From the NCBI RefSeq assembly GCF_035046485.1, contig NW_026917498.1:1-64000 (forward strand): a stretch of 64,000 bases of DNA, read 5' to 3'. Both the position numbers and the translations under genes were made by a program. Below, in pieces: positions 46,098 through 57,029 of the stretch (positions are counted from its first letter, which is position 1; every line of letters begins with the position of its first letter). The notes under the pieces were generated by a model. The model was given only the letters and a program-made list of their open reading frames with translations. It was not told the DNA's origin and did no database searches. Origin of the DNA: Aedes albopictus (Eukaryota; Arthropoda; Insecta; Diptera; Culicidae).

Positions 46098-47387
46098 ATG
46101 GAGACTGATGAGGGGGAGGGGGGGTCAAAAGATAATGCCCATTTGCTTGAAACATCTTCATTGGTTAAACCTTTTCGTGTGAAGGTTTATCCACCTAGTT
46201 TCCCTGGACCGTTTGCAATATTTTTTCGTAAGAAAGAGAGGCCAATTAATGTTTTATTGATTTCCTCTGAGGTTTACAAAAAATACAAATCTGTGAAGGA
46301 AATTAAGAAAGTTTCACTTGACAAATTGCGTGTCATTTTTGGTTCTCGAGATGAAGCTAATGCTCTTCTGGAATCCAAATTATTTGCAAATTCCTATCGC
46401 GTGTATGCTCCTAGCGATTCATGCGAAATTAATGGAATAATTTATGATGAGTTTTTGGATTGTGAGGATGTTGTCAATCATGGCACAGGTTTTTTCAAGA
46501 ACAAATCCATTTCACCTGTTACGGTTTTGGATTGTGTTCGTTTATCAAAATTATTGTTTACTGGGAATGATTCAAAATATGAACATTCTGATTGTATAAA
46601 AATTACTTTTTCTGGATCCGTTCTTCCGGATTATGTAAAAGTTGGACAAGTTATTTTCAGCGTGAGACTTTACTATCCAAAGCTCATGCATTGTGATCGA
46701 TGTCTTCTTTTCGGTCATACTTCGAGTTTTTGTTCGAACAAACAAAAATGTTCAAAATGTGGGGAGTTACATTCATCATCCGATTGTGCTAAAAAATCGG
46801 ATGCATGTATTTATTGTAAACAAACTCACAGTTCTTTGAAAGAATGTGCTGTTTATATTGAAAATCAAAAAAAGCACAACCAAAAAATAAGACACAAAAA
46901 TAAGGTTTCATATGCTGAAATTATGAAATCTGTTGATGATATTTCTTCTCCCAATGCATTTGAAATTTTACCAGATGAAGAAGGTATTGAATCACTTCAT
47001 GACGGTAATGATTTTGTTTACAAACCTCCAAGTAAAAGAAAAAGATCTAACATAAAATCCGCTGTCAAAGACAATATTTCTGAACCCCAACCATCTACCT
47101 CTTTTGATAAAAACTTTCCACCTCTTCGTTCTTCTTCCAAGAATATTCCTGGGTTTCAAAAAATTGATTCCGATAATGTGCCTAACACAAATGATAAAAA
47201 TTCAAATGATATTTCTGATGAAAATCCAAAGAGCTCAATTCTGGGAATTTTGGAGGAGCTTGTTAATTTTTTGGGATTAAGTGATTTTTGGAAAAATATC
47301 ATTAAATTAGTTTTACCATTTTTGGCTTCCCTTTTGGATAAATTGAACACATTTGGACCCCTCATTTCTTCATTATTTTCATCCTAA
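46098..47387 (+). CDS. LINE ORF1, Gag-like zinc-knuckle RNA-binding protein (429 aa)
   Basis: Binds element RNA and forms the ribonucleoprotein in I-clade LINEs. The N-terminal domain (about residues 25-190) begins FRVKVYPPSFPGPFAIFFRK, a conserved start of I-element Gag proteins. It is followed by three knuckles: CDRCLLFGHTSSFC (199-212, CX2CX4HX4C), CSKCGELHSSSDC (218-230) and CIYCKQTHSSLKEC (237-250). A basic, Ser/Asn-rich linker follows, with KRKRS near 315 (possible nuclear signal). The C-terminus ends in a hydrophobic helix (about 390-428). The start ATG at 46098 follows a stop-rich UTR. Its TAA stop overlaps the ORF2 ATG as TAATG. No disabling change seen. Confidence 0.92.
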   Translation: METDEGEGGSKDNAHLLETSSLVKPFRVKVYPPSFPGPFAIFFRKKERPINVLLISSEVYKKYKSVKEIKKVSLDKLRVIFGSRDEANALLESKLFANSYRVYAPSDSCEINGIIYDEFLDCEDVVNHGTGFFKNKSISPVTVLDCVRLSKLLFTGNDSKYEHSDCIKITFSGSVLPDYVKVGQVIFSVRLYYPKLMHCDRCLLFGHTSSFCSNKQKCSKCGELHSSSDCAKKSDACIYCKQTHSSLKECAVYIENQKKHNQKIRHKNKVSYAEIMKSVDDISSPNAFEILPDEEGIESLHDGNDFVYKPPSKRKRSNIKSAVKDNISEPQPSTSFDKNFPPLRSSSKNIPGFQKIDSDNVPNTNDKNSNDISDENPKSSILGILEELVNFLGLSDFWKNIIKLVLPFLASLLDKLNTFGPLISSLFSS

Positions 47388-47389
47388 TG
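47385..47389 (+). promoter_or_regulatory. TAATG stop-start overlap between ORF1 and ORF2
   Basis: The ORF1 stop TAA (47385-47387) shares its last A with the ORF2 ATG (47387-47389). This arrangement supports termination-reinitiation translation, as known for the SART1 LINE. That the same happens here is inference. Confidence 0.8.
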
Positions 47390-50300
47390 GCGTCCAATAA
47401 TATTAGTGATGAGATTCACATTTTACAATGGAATTGTCGTAGTGTAATTCCGAAAATAGATAGATTAAAAGCATTATTAACTAATTATAATATCGACATA
47501 TTTTGTTTAAATGAAACATGGTTAGTTTCTACTAAATATTTTCGTATTCCTAATTTCAATATATTGCGTAAAGATAGGGAATTATCATTTGGTGGGGTTT
47601 TGATTGGAATTCACAATAATATTGAATTTAAATACTTAGATTTACCATTGCTACCTCAGTCCCAGATAGAATTTATAGCTATATCAATCAAAAAAGAAAA
47701 ATTCAATTTTTCTATTGTTTGTTTTTATATTCCTCCAAATGCTAGTTTTTGTTTAACACAAATTACAAGTATATTGCAACAAGTCCCTTCTCCATTTTTT
47801 ATATTAGGAGACTTTAATGCCCATAATTTCGCTTGGGGTAGTGATAAAATCGATGGTAGGGGTTCCTTAATAATGGATTTGATTGATGACCTTAATTTAA
47901 ATATTCTCAATGATGGTTCATTTACTAGAGTGGCTGTGCCTCCTAGTAATCATTCATGTATTGATCTTTCACTTTGTTCGAATAGTTTGGCATTGCAATC
48001 TTCTTGGTCTACTATCAATGATCCAAATGGCAGTGATCATTTACCTATTTTGATTCGAATGCACATTCCCGTTCGAAATCAATTAATTAATGAGTCTTGT
48101 ACTTATGATTTGTGCAAAAATGTGAATTGGACAAAATTTTCTGATTTAATATCTATTTCGTTAATAAATAGTGTAGATTCAGCTTCACCAATTGACAATT
48201 ATAAGAGCTTTTCAAATTTACTAATTGATAGTTTACGTAAATCTCAAACTAAAAAATGTGTTTCGGGTACTGTTAAAAAGGCACGTCCTTCTTTTTGGTG
48301 GGATAGTGAGTGTTCCAATTCACTGAAAAATAAATCTGATGCTTTTAAAAACTTTCGCAGATCAGGCTCCAGAGATAGCTATTTATTGTATTGTAAAGCT
48401 GAAGCCCAGTTTACTAGACTTACTAAATTCAAAAAGAGAAATTATTGGAGAAATTTTGTAGAAAACCTGGACAGTGAAACTTCATTGTCTACTTTGTGGT
48501 CAGTAGCACGAAATTTAAGAAATTATAATTCTAATGTTCCTACTGTTTTGGAATATTCAGAAGAATGGATTGAAAAGTTTGCTTCAAAAATATGTCCAGA
48601 CTTTGTTGCTCCATTAGTAAATTATAAATCAAAATCTTTAAATTATTTTCCTGAGCTTTGTGATCCATTCTCCTTGGCTGAGTTCAATTTGGCTTTATCT
48701 ATTACTAAAAATACAGCTCCAGGTATTGATAACATGAAATTCATTGTTTTGAAAATGTTGCCTGATGAAGGTAAACTTCATTTACTTTCGATATACAACA
48801 GCTTTTTGTTACAAAATATCATTCCTGTTGAATGGCGCTCAATCAAAGTAATAAGTATTCTTAAACCTGGTAGAGATCCTTCATTAGCTGATAGCAGAAG
48901 ACCTATCAGTTTGTTATCATGTTTACGCAAACTTATGGAGCGAATGATTTTAAATCGTCTTGAATTTTGGGCTGAAGAAAACAATATTTTATCTCCGTCT
49001 CAGTTTGGATTTAGAAGGGGTCGTGGTACGCGTGACTGTATTTCACTTTTAGCAACGCAAGTTCAACTTGCATTTAATCAAAAACAAGATGTAGTGTCTA
49101 CTTTTTTAGATGTCTCTGGAGCCTATGATTCTGTTCTGATTGATTTGTTGTTCAATAAAATGAACAATTTGAAAATTCCAAATATGATTTCAAACTTTAT
49201 ATATAATTTATTCTCATTTAAAATTATGCATTTTTTTCATAATAACTCTTCCAAAATAATACGATATAGTTACTTCGGCCTTCCACAGGGATCATGCTTG
49301 AGTCCGTTTTTATACAATTTATTCACTAGCGATATGGCATCTATTATTCCTAATGGTTGCTTTTTGCTTCAATTCGCTGATGATAATGTTCTTTCCATAC
49401 GTGGAAAAAATAGAGATGTTATTGAACATTTTATGCAATGTGCTTTGGATAATTTGGATATGTGGGCTCATGACAATGGATTCTCATTTTCAGTTCAAAA
49501 AACCAAATTTATTGTGTTTTCCAGAAAACGTTCTACCACAAATATTAATTTATTTCTGAATGGACTTCAAATAGATCAAATTGATGAATATAAATATCTT
49601 GGTATTTGGTTTGACTCTAAATTGAATTGGAACACTCATATTATATACATTCAAAAAGTTTGTTCAAGAAGAATTAATTTTCTTCGTACAATTACAGGCA
49701 CTTGGTGGGGTGCAAATCCTTCTGATTTAATAACGTTATATAAAACCACTATTCGTTCAGTAATGGAATACGGTTGTTTTACTTTTGGTAGTGCTGTACA
49801 AACTCATTTATCAAAACTTGAAAAAATACAATACCGTTGTTTGAGAATTTGTTTAAAACTAATTAATTCCACCCATACTCAATCTATAGAAGTTCTTGCC
49901 GGTATTGTTCCACTAAAAATTCGTTTTCAGGAGATGAACTGTAAATTTTTGACAAATTGTTTTGCGAATAATCATCAAATCATAAGTACTTTGGAGTCGT
50001 TATACCAAATTAATCCTACAAATAGAATGTTGGATTCTTTCACTCACTGTTTAAATCAAAATCTTTTACATGTGCATTCGAATGATTTTTATGATTTTAA
50101 ATTAAACATTCATACTTATGAACCATTAATTGACTTGTCCCTATTCTATGAATTGCGGCAAATACCAAAATTTCTACATCCGCATTTTGCAAATTTACTG
50201 TTTGAACGTAAATTTGATGGAATCAGCCCTTCACAAATGTATTTCACAGATGGTTCTTTGATTAATGACATCGCAGGTTTTGGAGTATATAATTTATTTT

Positions 50301-51088
50301 TAGCTCATTTTTATAAATTACAATCTCCGTGTTCTATTTTTGTAGCAGAACTCATTGCCTTGTATTTTGCATGTAGCATGATCAAGGATTGCCCGCCAAA
50401 TTTTTATATTATTTGCTCTGATAGTTTCAGTTGTCTGAGTGCTTTGAATACTATCAAGTTCAATTACAAATCACATCACATCACGTTGATGTTGAAAAAA
50501 ATATTATTTGATTTGCATTCTGGAGGATATGTTATAAAATTTGTTTGGATTCCTGCACATTGTAATATTTATGGCAATGAACAGGCGGATTTATTGGCAA
50601 AATTTGGGGTTACTTGTGGTATACTTTATAATCGTGATATTTCTGCTTCTGAATATTTTCCAAATCTTAGAAATTATTCTTTAAATACCTGGCAAATCAA
50701 TTGGGATTCTAGTGATAAAGGGCGGTGGTGTCATTCAATATGTCCCAAAGTGAATAATTTTCCTTGGTTCAAAAATGTATCTGGGAGTAGAAATTTCATT
50801 TGCACATTTTCAAGATTGATTTCCAATCACTATATTTGTAATAGTCATTTGTATCGCATCAATATAAATGATACAAATTTATGTGAATGTGGCATATCCT
50901 ATGAAGACATTGATCACATTATAATTAATTGTTCTCGGTTTATTGTACCGAGGAAAATACTGTTTGAGAGCATTATTGCAGCAGGTTTTTCAATTCCTGT
51001 ATCTATACGGGATATTTTGGGCTCAAAAAATGAAACCATATTAAAACTTTTATTCAAATTTATAAATGAGATTGCATATTTCGTATGA
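47387..51088 (+). CDS. LINE ORF2, endonuclease-reverse transcriptase-RNase H polyprotein (1233 aa)
   Basis: Nicks target DNA and primes cDNA synthesis on element RNA (target-primed reverse transcription). The APE-type endonuclease spans about 10-225: WNCRS with Asn16, LNETW with Glu43, GDFNAHN with Asp142/Asn144/His146, and SDH with Asp217/His218. RT spans about 440-760: RRPISLL (505-511), LDVSGAYDSV with Asp575, GLPQGSCLSP (631-640) and FADD (663-666). RNase H spans about 950-1070: TDGS with Asp955, AELIAL with Glu988, SDS with Asp1012, and WIPAHCNIYGNEQAD with His1058 and Asp1068. A terminal Cys-His motif is CECG...H...C (Cys1166, Cys1168, His1177, Cys1182). All catalytic residues are present and there is no frameshift, so the element is potentially active. 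Confidence 0.95.
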   Translation: MASNNISDEIHILQWNCRSVIPKIDRLKALLTNYNIDIFCLNETWLVSTKYFRIPNFNILRKDRELSFGGVLIGIHNNIEFKYLDLPLLPQSQIEFIAISIKKEKFNFSIVCFYIPPNASFCLTQITSILQQVPSPFFILGDFNAHNFAWGSDKIDGRGSLIMDLIDDLNLNILNDGSFTRVAVPPSNHSCIDLSLCSNSLALQSSWSTINDPNGSDHLPILIRMHIPVRNQLINESCTYDLCKNVNWTKFSDLISISLINSVDSASPIDNYKSFSNLLIDSLRKSQTKKCVSGTVKKARPSFWWDSECSNSLKNKSDAFKNFRRSGSRDSYLLYCKAEAQFTRLTKFKKRNYWRNFVENLDSETSLSTLWSVARNLRNYNSNVPTVLEYSEEWIEKFASKICPDFVAPLVNYKSKSLNYFPELCDPFSLAEFNLALSITKNTAPGIDNMKFIVLKMLPDEGKLHLLSIYNSFLLQNIIPVEWRSIKVISILKPGRDPSLADSRRPISLLSCLRKLMERMILNRLEFWAEENNILSPSQFGFRRGRGTRDCISLLATQVQLAFNQKQDVVSTFLDVSGAYDSVLIDLLFNKMNNLKIPNMISNFIYNLFSFKIMHFFHNNSSKIIRYSYFGLPQGSCLSPFLYNLFTSDMASIIPNGCFLLQFADDNVLSIRGKNRDVIEHFMQCALDNLDMWAHDNGFSFSVQKTKFIVFSRKRSTTNINLFLNGLQIDQIDEYKYLGIWFDSKLNWNTHIIYIQKVCSRRINFLRTITGTWWGANPSDLITLYKTTIRSVMEYGCFTFGSAVQTHLSKLEKIQYRCLRICLKLINSTHTQSIEVLAGIVPLKIRFQEMNCKFLTNCFANNHQIISTLESLYQINPTNRMLDSFTHCLNQNLLHVHSNDFYDFKLNIHTYEPLIDLSLFYELRQIPKFLHPHFANLLFERKFDGISPSQMYFTDGSLINDIAGFGVYNLFLAHFYKLQSPCSIFVAELIALYFACSMIKDCPPNFYIICSDSFSCLSALNTIKFNYKSHHITLMLKKILFDLHSGGYVIKFVWIPAHCNIYGNEQADLLAKFGVTCGILYNRDISASEYFPNLRNYSLNTWQINWDSSDKGRWCHSICPKVNNFPWFKNVSGSRNFICTFSRLISNHYICNSHLYRININDTNLCECGISYEDIDHIIINCSRFIVPRKILFESIIAAGFSIPVSIRDILGSKNETILKLLFKFINEIAYFV

Positions 51089-51429
51089 TACTTTTTCTCT
51101 TTTTTTTTGGTATACTTTATTTTCAGCCTTGAAGATTCGTTTTTGGTGAATCCCTGACCCCTACCCTCTCCCCACAAGGATTTCTGGATTTCTGAAGATT
51201 CGTTTCACGATGTGGCATGTTGTCCTCCTTCAAGATTGCGGCTCTGCTATGGCTACTGCCGTGTGAGCCTTTAATTTTAAGTTATTATTATAATGTTATT
51301 TGAAAAGATAAAAGAGGTTTTGTGCCTCTTTGAGAAAGATTTCGTTTTTGTAATGTTGAAATCACTCAAAGGGGTTTTTCCCTCTTTCAAAATTTGAAGT
51401 TAAAATAAACAATAACAATAACAATAATA
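51089..51429 (+). other. 3' UTR and repeat tail of the I-clade LINE
   Basis: Non-coding, with paired GAGGTTTTGTGCCTCTTTGA and AAGGGGTTTTTCCCTCTTTC hairpin-like stretches (about 51310-51390), then AATAAACAATAACAATAACA repeats up to the gap. The repeats are the expected template end for I-clade priming. Confidence 0.75.
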
Positions 51430-51452
51430 NNNNNNNNNNNNNNNNNNNNNNN
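51430..51452. other. Assembly gap (23 N)
   Basis: Run of N directly after the LINE tail, probably caused by the simple repeat. Confidence 0.99.
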
Positions 51453-51461
51453 TAACATTTA

Positions 51462-52233
51462 GGGTGGGGCGAGGCAAGATGGGTCAGTGCCATTTTCGAG
51501 CGCATTACTCACGTTTTGATTATGTTAATAATTTTGTTAGATGACCAGCATGAATATACAAAAGTTTGGGGCATGGATAGAAAAATTATTCACTCTCATT
51601 GGAAATAAAAAATAAAATGGTTTTTAGCCATTTTCTTATGCGATACATGCCATACAATCTCCATATAAACAGCCGCGGGGCAAGATGGGTCACCTTCAAT
51701 TTTGAACGTATTTTTGGAGCATTTAAAAGTTATTTATTTTTTATTACAAGACTATCTCATAATTGACTTCAATCAAGCGGAATGAACGCTCAAAATTATA
51801 ACATATAATTATGATATTTTTTTAGTGAAAACATCGATTTTCAAGTCGCCTTAGGACCACTCAAATCGTAAAGTTTTATATATTCCAAATAAATTTATAA
51901 AATGTTTACTAGTAGCTCTTGTTTACTCAGTATGGATATGGAGCATAAATGAATGCGGAAAAAATCTTATATTTTGACGTTTTTCGTTGAGAAAATGTGA
52001 ATTACTCAAAAGGTGACCCATCTTGCCCCGCACTTTTTTCACGGCGCAAAATCGATCACTTTTTAAAACTGCTTGGTTAACATCATATTTTGTATTTTTT
52101 GGACTTTTTATCGACTTTTAGCATAGCTAACTAGTGTATTAAAGAGTAGCGGACGAATACAAACCAATACGATTTGTATTTACAAAGTTATGGTGATCCA
52201 TCCTTAGGTGACCCATCTTGCCCCGCCCCACCC
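51462..52233. mobile_element. 772-bp MITE (GGGTGGGGC ends, GATGGGTCA repeats)
   Basis: GGGTGGGGCGAGGCAAGATG at the left and (reverse) GGGTGGGGCGGGGCAAGATG at the right, flanked by TA (51460-51461, 52234-52235). Internal GGGGCAAGATGGGTCACCTT and AGGTGACCCATCTTGCCCCG copies add nested inverted pairs. Related to 3514-4671. Confidence 0.88.
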
Positions 52234-54312
52234 TACTGTTGATAATGCATCTCCCAGAAAAATCTTTGATTCCTTGTAGCAGCTTATTTTGGTGTTCTAA
52301 GAAAAGTCTGTGGGAAGGAATTGCGATCTATCTGGACCATTTTTTTTGAGAAATATCTAGAGTAACTATTGGAGAAATCGTTCAGAAATGTGCGATTATT
52401 AAAAAAAAATCCTTCGTTCACAGAACCTCTGAAACTTTTTTTATAATAACTTTGAGCATGAGCATGAGCATGAGATGACCGTACAATTCGTAGTTGCTAC
52501 TCCGTTACTGACCAGAACAGTCAATATTGCACAGGGAACCAAAAGGATGGGGCCTGGGTGAAGCTTTCCATCCTCGATGTGCAATTTTGAAGGTTCAAAA
52601 CTTTACATTGTCAGTACCGGCGCCGGCCAGGTCCTTACGGTCATCGGTGTTATATCCTGTAAAATAGGATATTTGGGACGTTCTTTGGACAAGAGTAAAT
52701 TGAACCGTTTATGTCCATGGTCTACAAACAACTAACTTTATTGTCTTTATTTTTTACATCGGTTAGTACTCAATGAAAGCAGGGTTTCGATACCTGCTGA
52801 TACAACAATCGGGTAAGGGAAGGAATGTTAGTGTGACAGCCGTTGCTACTAGAGACCGTGTGTACCTCCGCATCCCCACGGTTGTCACAGGAAAGAAGTT
52901 TGTTACAAGGGAAGGGAAGGGATAGAAAGTTACATAGATCTGGATTCACATTGGTAAGTGATGTGAGCTATGCAACCCTTGATATGATTTAGTCTTCCGC
53001 CAACCGGCTGTCGGAAGAATACAATAATTTTATTGTATGTTAGTGTATTAAATTTGATTATATACCGGGTATGAATAATTTTTAAACCACGCTTATGTCG
53101 GATCAACTCGTAATAACGCACGTTCCAAGCTTATCGTTTCTTAGTCACAAAATAACTGTATGCAATTCCGTTTAGTGTTACTGCCAATGCTGTAAAACCG
53201 AAACTCGCGCCTTAGCTTTACGAGAAAACTGGACAACTAAATGACTAAAATCGTTGCTTTCTAGTTTCACCTATGTTCTTGTATTAATTTTTTCGCGTTT
53301 CCGTGTTATTAACCCTAAAAGGGATACCTGGGGTCCATTGTCCTTAAATTGTCATCGGTCCAAAACCCACAGAAACATGCAACTGAACTTCTTATATTTG
53401 TCTGTTGGTGTCAAAATACCATCTAAGAGATAAACAAAAATACGTCAAGTTGGTCAGTTGATTGAAATAAAATTTTAAAATAATAAAGATTGCTTGTCAA
53501 CTATTATGTATTCGTCCTCCTACAAATACTATGAAAAATGTTCAAATTCGTTCAATTGTCCTATCGGTCCTACCTAGATAAACCATGTCATTTTCTCAAG
53601 CGTAGCCTAGAAATGTCAACCTAGTCATACACAAGTAACGTTGTTCAGTTAATAAAAAGCAGTCAGTTTTTGTCCAAAATGTCACGTCGAACGCATTGAC
53701 GTCAACAATGCGTTTAAGTGTTCGCACGTTAGCTTCGAATCTATCAGCACAATTAAGTGCTGCAAATCTCCTTCCCACTATTAATTCTTCGGTCGATTTT
53801 AATTGCTTTATTTAAAGAAAATATGACCAACTAACATTCTAAAAATTCGGAAAAGCGACTCTGACATTAATGAATTATTAATCAAAATCAACCGAGAAAC
53901 GTGGGAAATAGAGCCCAAACAACATTTTGAAGTCAGCTGGCTGTAAAAGGTTCCAAAACCTGTCACAAATCCTACAATACTTTTATTAGGATTTGTAACG
54001 ATCATCAAAACCTTCTTAAATCCAACCGACTTGGAACTATTGCTTGGGAATAGACTCTACTGAGCCCCGGCGGTTCCTCCATGTTTATCGAGCATGTCTG
54101 ATGCATATGATCAGCCATACTCCATCTGCAGCAGCCGGTTCGTGATGAACCGTTGGAGGCGCATTAAAGTGTTAAAAAGGTGATATGTTTCACTAAAGAA
54201 CACTACATTACAATAATCAAAATGAAACTCCTTCACTTTAATACCGTCAACCCCTGCGAACTTGGCCAGGGCCGTTGTACATACTTATTACCCGCGAATG
54301 TTCGCAACGCGT
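52234..54312. other. Non-coding spacer
   Basis: A (GAGCAT)3 run at about 52450-52473 is followed by sequence of dispersed-repeat character (TGACCGTACAATTCGTAGTT). No gene, SINE or complete element recognised. Short frames only. Confidence 0.4.
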
Positions 54313-54324
54313 AATATAAGTTAA

Positions 54325-54525
54325 GGACAAGGTATTTGGGGTACATTGCTCAAAATTTCTAGAGCACCGTTTTTTAGAACCGTTGAACGAATTTGGATTA
54401 AAATGCATCACGCTGTTGACAGCCACTGAACAATTAGCGTGATGCATTTTCATCCAAATCCGTTCAGCGGTTCTAAAAAACGGTGCTCTAGAAAATTTGA
54501 CCTATGTACTCCAAATACCTTGTCC
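54325..54525. mobile_element. 201-bp near-perfect hairpin MITE with TTAA target
   Basis: GGACAAGGTATTTGGGGTAC pairs with GTACTCCAAATACCTTGTCC, and arms of ~90 bp continue (GAGCACCGTTTTTTAGAACC and its reverse). TTAA flanks at 54321-54324 and 54526-54529. TTAA is the piggyBac-type target. Confidence 0.92.
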
Positions 54526-54529
54526 TTAA

Positions 54530-54817
54530 GCGGGGCCCATATAGCCGAGGCGGTAAACGCACGGGTATTCAGCATGACCATGCTGAGGGTGACGGGTTCG
54601 ATTCCCGGTCGGTCCAGGATCTTTTCGTAAAGGAAATTTCCTTGACTTCCTTGGGCATAGAGTATCTTCGTGCCTGCCACACGATATACACATGCAAAAT
54701 GGTCATTGGCAGAGGAAGCTCTCAGTTAATAACTGTGGAAGTGCTCATAGAACGCTAAGCTGAGGAGCAGGCTTTGTCCCAGTGAGGACGTTACGCCAAG
54801 AAGAGGAGAGGAGGAGG
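54530..54817 (+). mobile_element. tRNA-derived SINE (Feilai-like), copy 4, best preserved
   Basis: GGGGCCCATATAGCCGAGGC with box A, box B GGTTCGATTCC (about 54594-54604), the conserved body, and an AGGAGAGGAGGAGG tail. AATATAAGTTAA occurs before the MITE (54313-54324) and after the SINE (54818-54829), a 12-bp target duplication whose left copy was later split by the TTAA MITE. Confidence 0.93.
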
Positions 54818-54994
54818 AATATAAGTTAAAGATGTGATGAACAAAAAAAAAACGAAATTCTGGTACTCGGCACGAGTAAACCGACGCGGAAAACGTGGTC
54901 TACTTGTCACTGAATCGTACGGTAATCTTGACCTTTCTAAAGAAAGAAATACTTCGCCGTTTTGATCGCTGGTTGCCTGCTTGCAAATCTGAAA

Positions 54995-55128
54995 TGGTCC
55001 ACTGCACGAATTTATGCTGGCCTGCTTACTCTCACACGAAATTTGACGTTTGAGCGGTGCCGACACCTCTCAAACGTCAAATTTCGTGTGAGAGTAAGCA
55101 GGCCAGAATAAATTCGTGCAGTGGACCA
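54995..55128. mobile_element. 134-bp hairpin MITE
   Basis: TGGTCCACTGCACGAATTTA is inverted as AAATTCGTGCAGTGGACCA. Arms of about 60 bp surround a 12-nt loop and pair almost perfectly. Non-coding; the transcript would form a long hairpin. Confidence 0.85.
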
Positions 55129-55479
55129 TAGTAAATAGTATTAAATTGTGATACGTTTCCACTGTTATATTTTTGTAAATTGTTATTTATATAGTTAAAT
55201 TTACCTCCATCCATCTGAAACAAACGGTATATTAGCAGTGAAAAATGAATAGAATAAAGCAATAAATTGATAAATTGTGTAAAAAAGTTCACCAAATCTT
55301 GATCCTAGAATGTTCCTCCATTAAATAAACCAGGCTGGAAAATAGCAAGATCAAAACTTGATATTGTAGATCTTACACCGTAACGCACCATTCCAAGGTG
55401 ATCTACCCACGTTACGGGTAAGAAACTTTTTTTATAATAACTTTTAAGTTAAACTTTTTACAAAATTTCTCATTGAATC
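55129..55479. other. AT-rich spacer with the second copy of the 45.24-kb dispersed fragment
   Basis: About 55345-55416 matches 45238-45320 (CAAGATCAAAA, then CCGTAACGCACCATTCxAAG and GTGATCTACCC). No gene. Confidence 0.5.
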
Positions 55480-55646
55480 TGTGGTAATCGCGTGTGATAA
55501 GCTTGAGCGTGCGTCAAAGACTAAGCGCTATACTGCCACGTTGCAGAGTGTGTGTGGGCGATCGTACCACAACTCAGGTGCGCATGGATGCGAGTGCAGT
55601 GAAGAATGTTATTTCAGAATTAAGCACTTGAATGAGTAAGGCACTC
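55480..55646 (+). repeat. 167-bp block identical (2 mismatches) to the start of the LINE at 63.33 kb
   Basis: TGTGGTAATCGCGTGTGATA through GAGTAAGGCACTC matches 63333-63499 without gaps. The sequence beyond it is unrelated, so this is a 5'-end-only fragment or an independent short repeat. Confidence 0.85.
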
Positions 55647-57029
55647 GTCACCACATCCCCCTTTCTTTAATCTATATTCGCTCATGCATATAGTTATTTG
55701 ATATTTGCCTGAAATACTTCCACTGCCTAATCCTATAAGCTCTGTAAACTCATTTCAATATAAATCAATATTCAACCGTCACTATTCAGCAGTTCAATGC
55801 AATAATTGAATCATCTCTAGAAAACTCGGACATGCAAAACACTCAACAGTTCTGACACTTTTATGAAAACAAATATCGACCATCAGAATCTCTATGTTAC
55901 CGCCATTTCTTCTTACTACTTCATTGTGGAACAAAAGACAAATCAATTGTGCATATTTCGTGTCTCAAAGATTTAACTAATTGTTCAATCACCTCAGCTA
56001 CCTCGCTTCAACAGTCAAAGGGAAAAACACCACTATTCAGATATATGGCAATAATTCTTCATGATTTGTCAAAGTTGTGAATCTTATTTTCTACAACCAA
56101 TTCGACTTTATTTTCTTGAACGCTTTTCCGTCGATAACTCTAAGGCATTATAAAACATATTCATAAATGTCATCCATAACGGGATGTATATAGTGTGTGC
56201 CAGTGGCCGTTACATAACAGTATATTATCTAGTGTCGTGCTTGATTATTCTCTTTACATACCTATTTACAAACAATTCGTCAACAATTTTCCAGGATCAA
56301 AATGAAATGTTTCCTCACTGACATCCTGCACTTTTGAAACAAGTTTGCGGGTTCGGCAATATCGTGCACAGGCGTATGCTCAGATAAATCTCTAAGTGGT
56401 GTCTCAGCAAAAAGTATAGCAGAACGACTTCCGAATGTCAGCTAAGAACTGCAGAATTTGCTGAGATCCCGACAAAATGATTGTTTGCTGATTGCTCGGC
56501 TATGTAGATCTCGACAAAATTTTGAAAGAAGTTCTGATGTTCCGGTAATCTGTCTTGAGTGTGTACGTAAACATGAACAGTATTGTCTATCCGGTTGGAA
56601 TCAAGACCGACATTCAATCAAAAATTGCAATTTTCTTGGTCCACAAGTGTCGCAACTGTTTCGCATCTAGTGCGCTGTGTTGCTGACAACAACGGGAAGG
56701 ATGCGCACTACATTTGACATGATTAAAAAACGTCGCGAGTTGGGTCGCGTCGCGACTTGATTGTGCGAAGTCCGGTTTGGTGGCGGCCCGACAATATATT
56801 GATAACTTTTTCAGCAAATTCAATTGCGGTTCCGTTCGTACGATCTCAGTGAATTCAATCACAGCCCAAATAAACGCTATTTAGAAGATACTCTATCAAA
56901 CAATTCCACTTACAAGATGCATTACAGTATTTGGAAACCTGAGTTGATTCTCATTATTCCACCAGTGGGATAACCATCATAGGTATGTATGGTATGCTGT
57001 AATGGTTATCGTAACGATAATGATAACAT
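55647..57029. other. Spacer, no gene
   Basis: A GTGAATTCAATCAC motif lies at 56849-56862, an outlier of the array at 58.5-60.4 kb. GAGATCCCGACAAAAT and GAGATCTCGACAAAATTT-like half repeats occur near 56462-56530. Nothing coding recognised. Confidence 0.35.

Larger units (their letters stand above)
45711..51429 (+). mobile_element. I-clade LINE retrotransposon, apparently full-length and intact
   Basis: Order: 5' UTR (about 45711-46097, with two ~30-bp GGATTxxTTCAAGTGTTGxGG repeats), ORF1, ORF2 and a 3' UTR ending in ATAACAATAACAATA repeats that run into the N gap. A TAA-type repeat tail instead of poly(A), three ORF1 zinc knuckles and an RNase H domain in ORF2 are I-clade features. Both frames are uninterrupted, and codon use is strikingly AT-rich compared with the other LINEs here. 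The exact 5' end and target duplication are not determinable; the 3' flank is lost in the gap. Confidence 0.85.

Noticed and set aside
54533..54610. tRNA gene suggested by A and B boxes
   Set aside because: Cloverleaf pairing is incomplete, the sequence continues into a shared SINE body, and five copies with target duplications identify a SINE.
54995..55128. microRNA precursor
   Set aside because: The hairpin is far longer and more perfect than typical animal pre-miRNAs and looks like a MITE. Small-RNA data would be needed.
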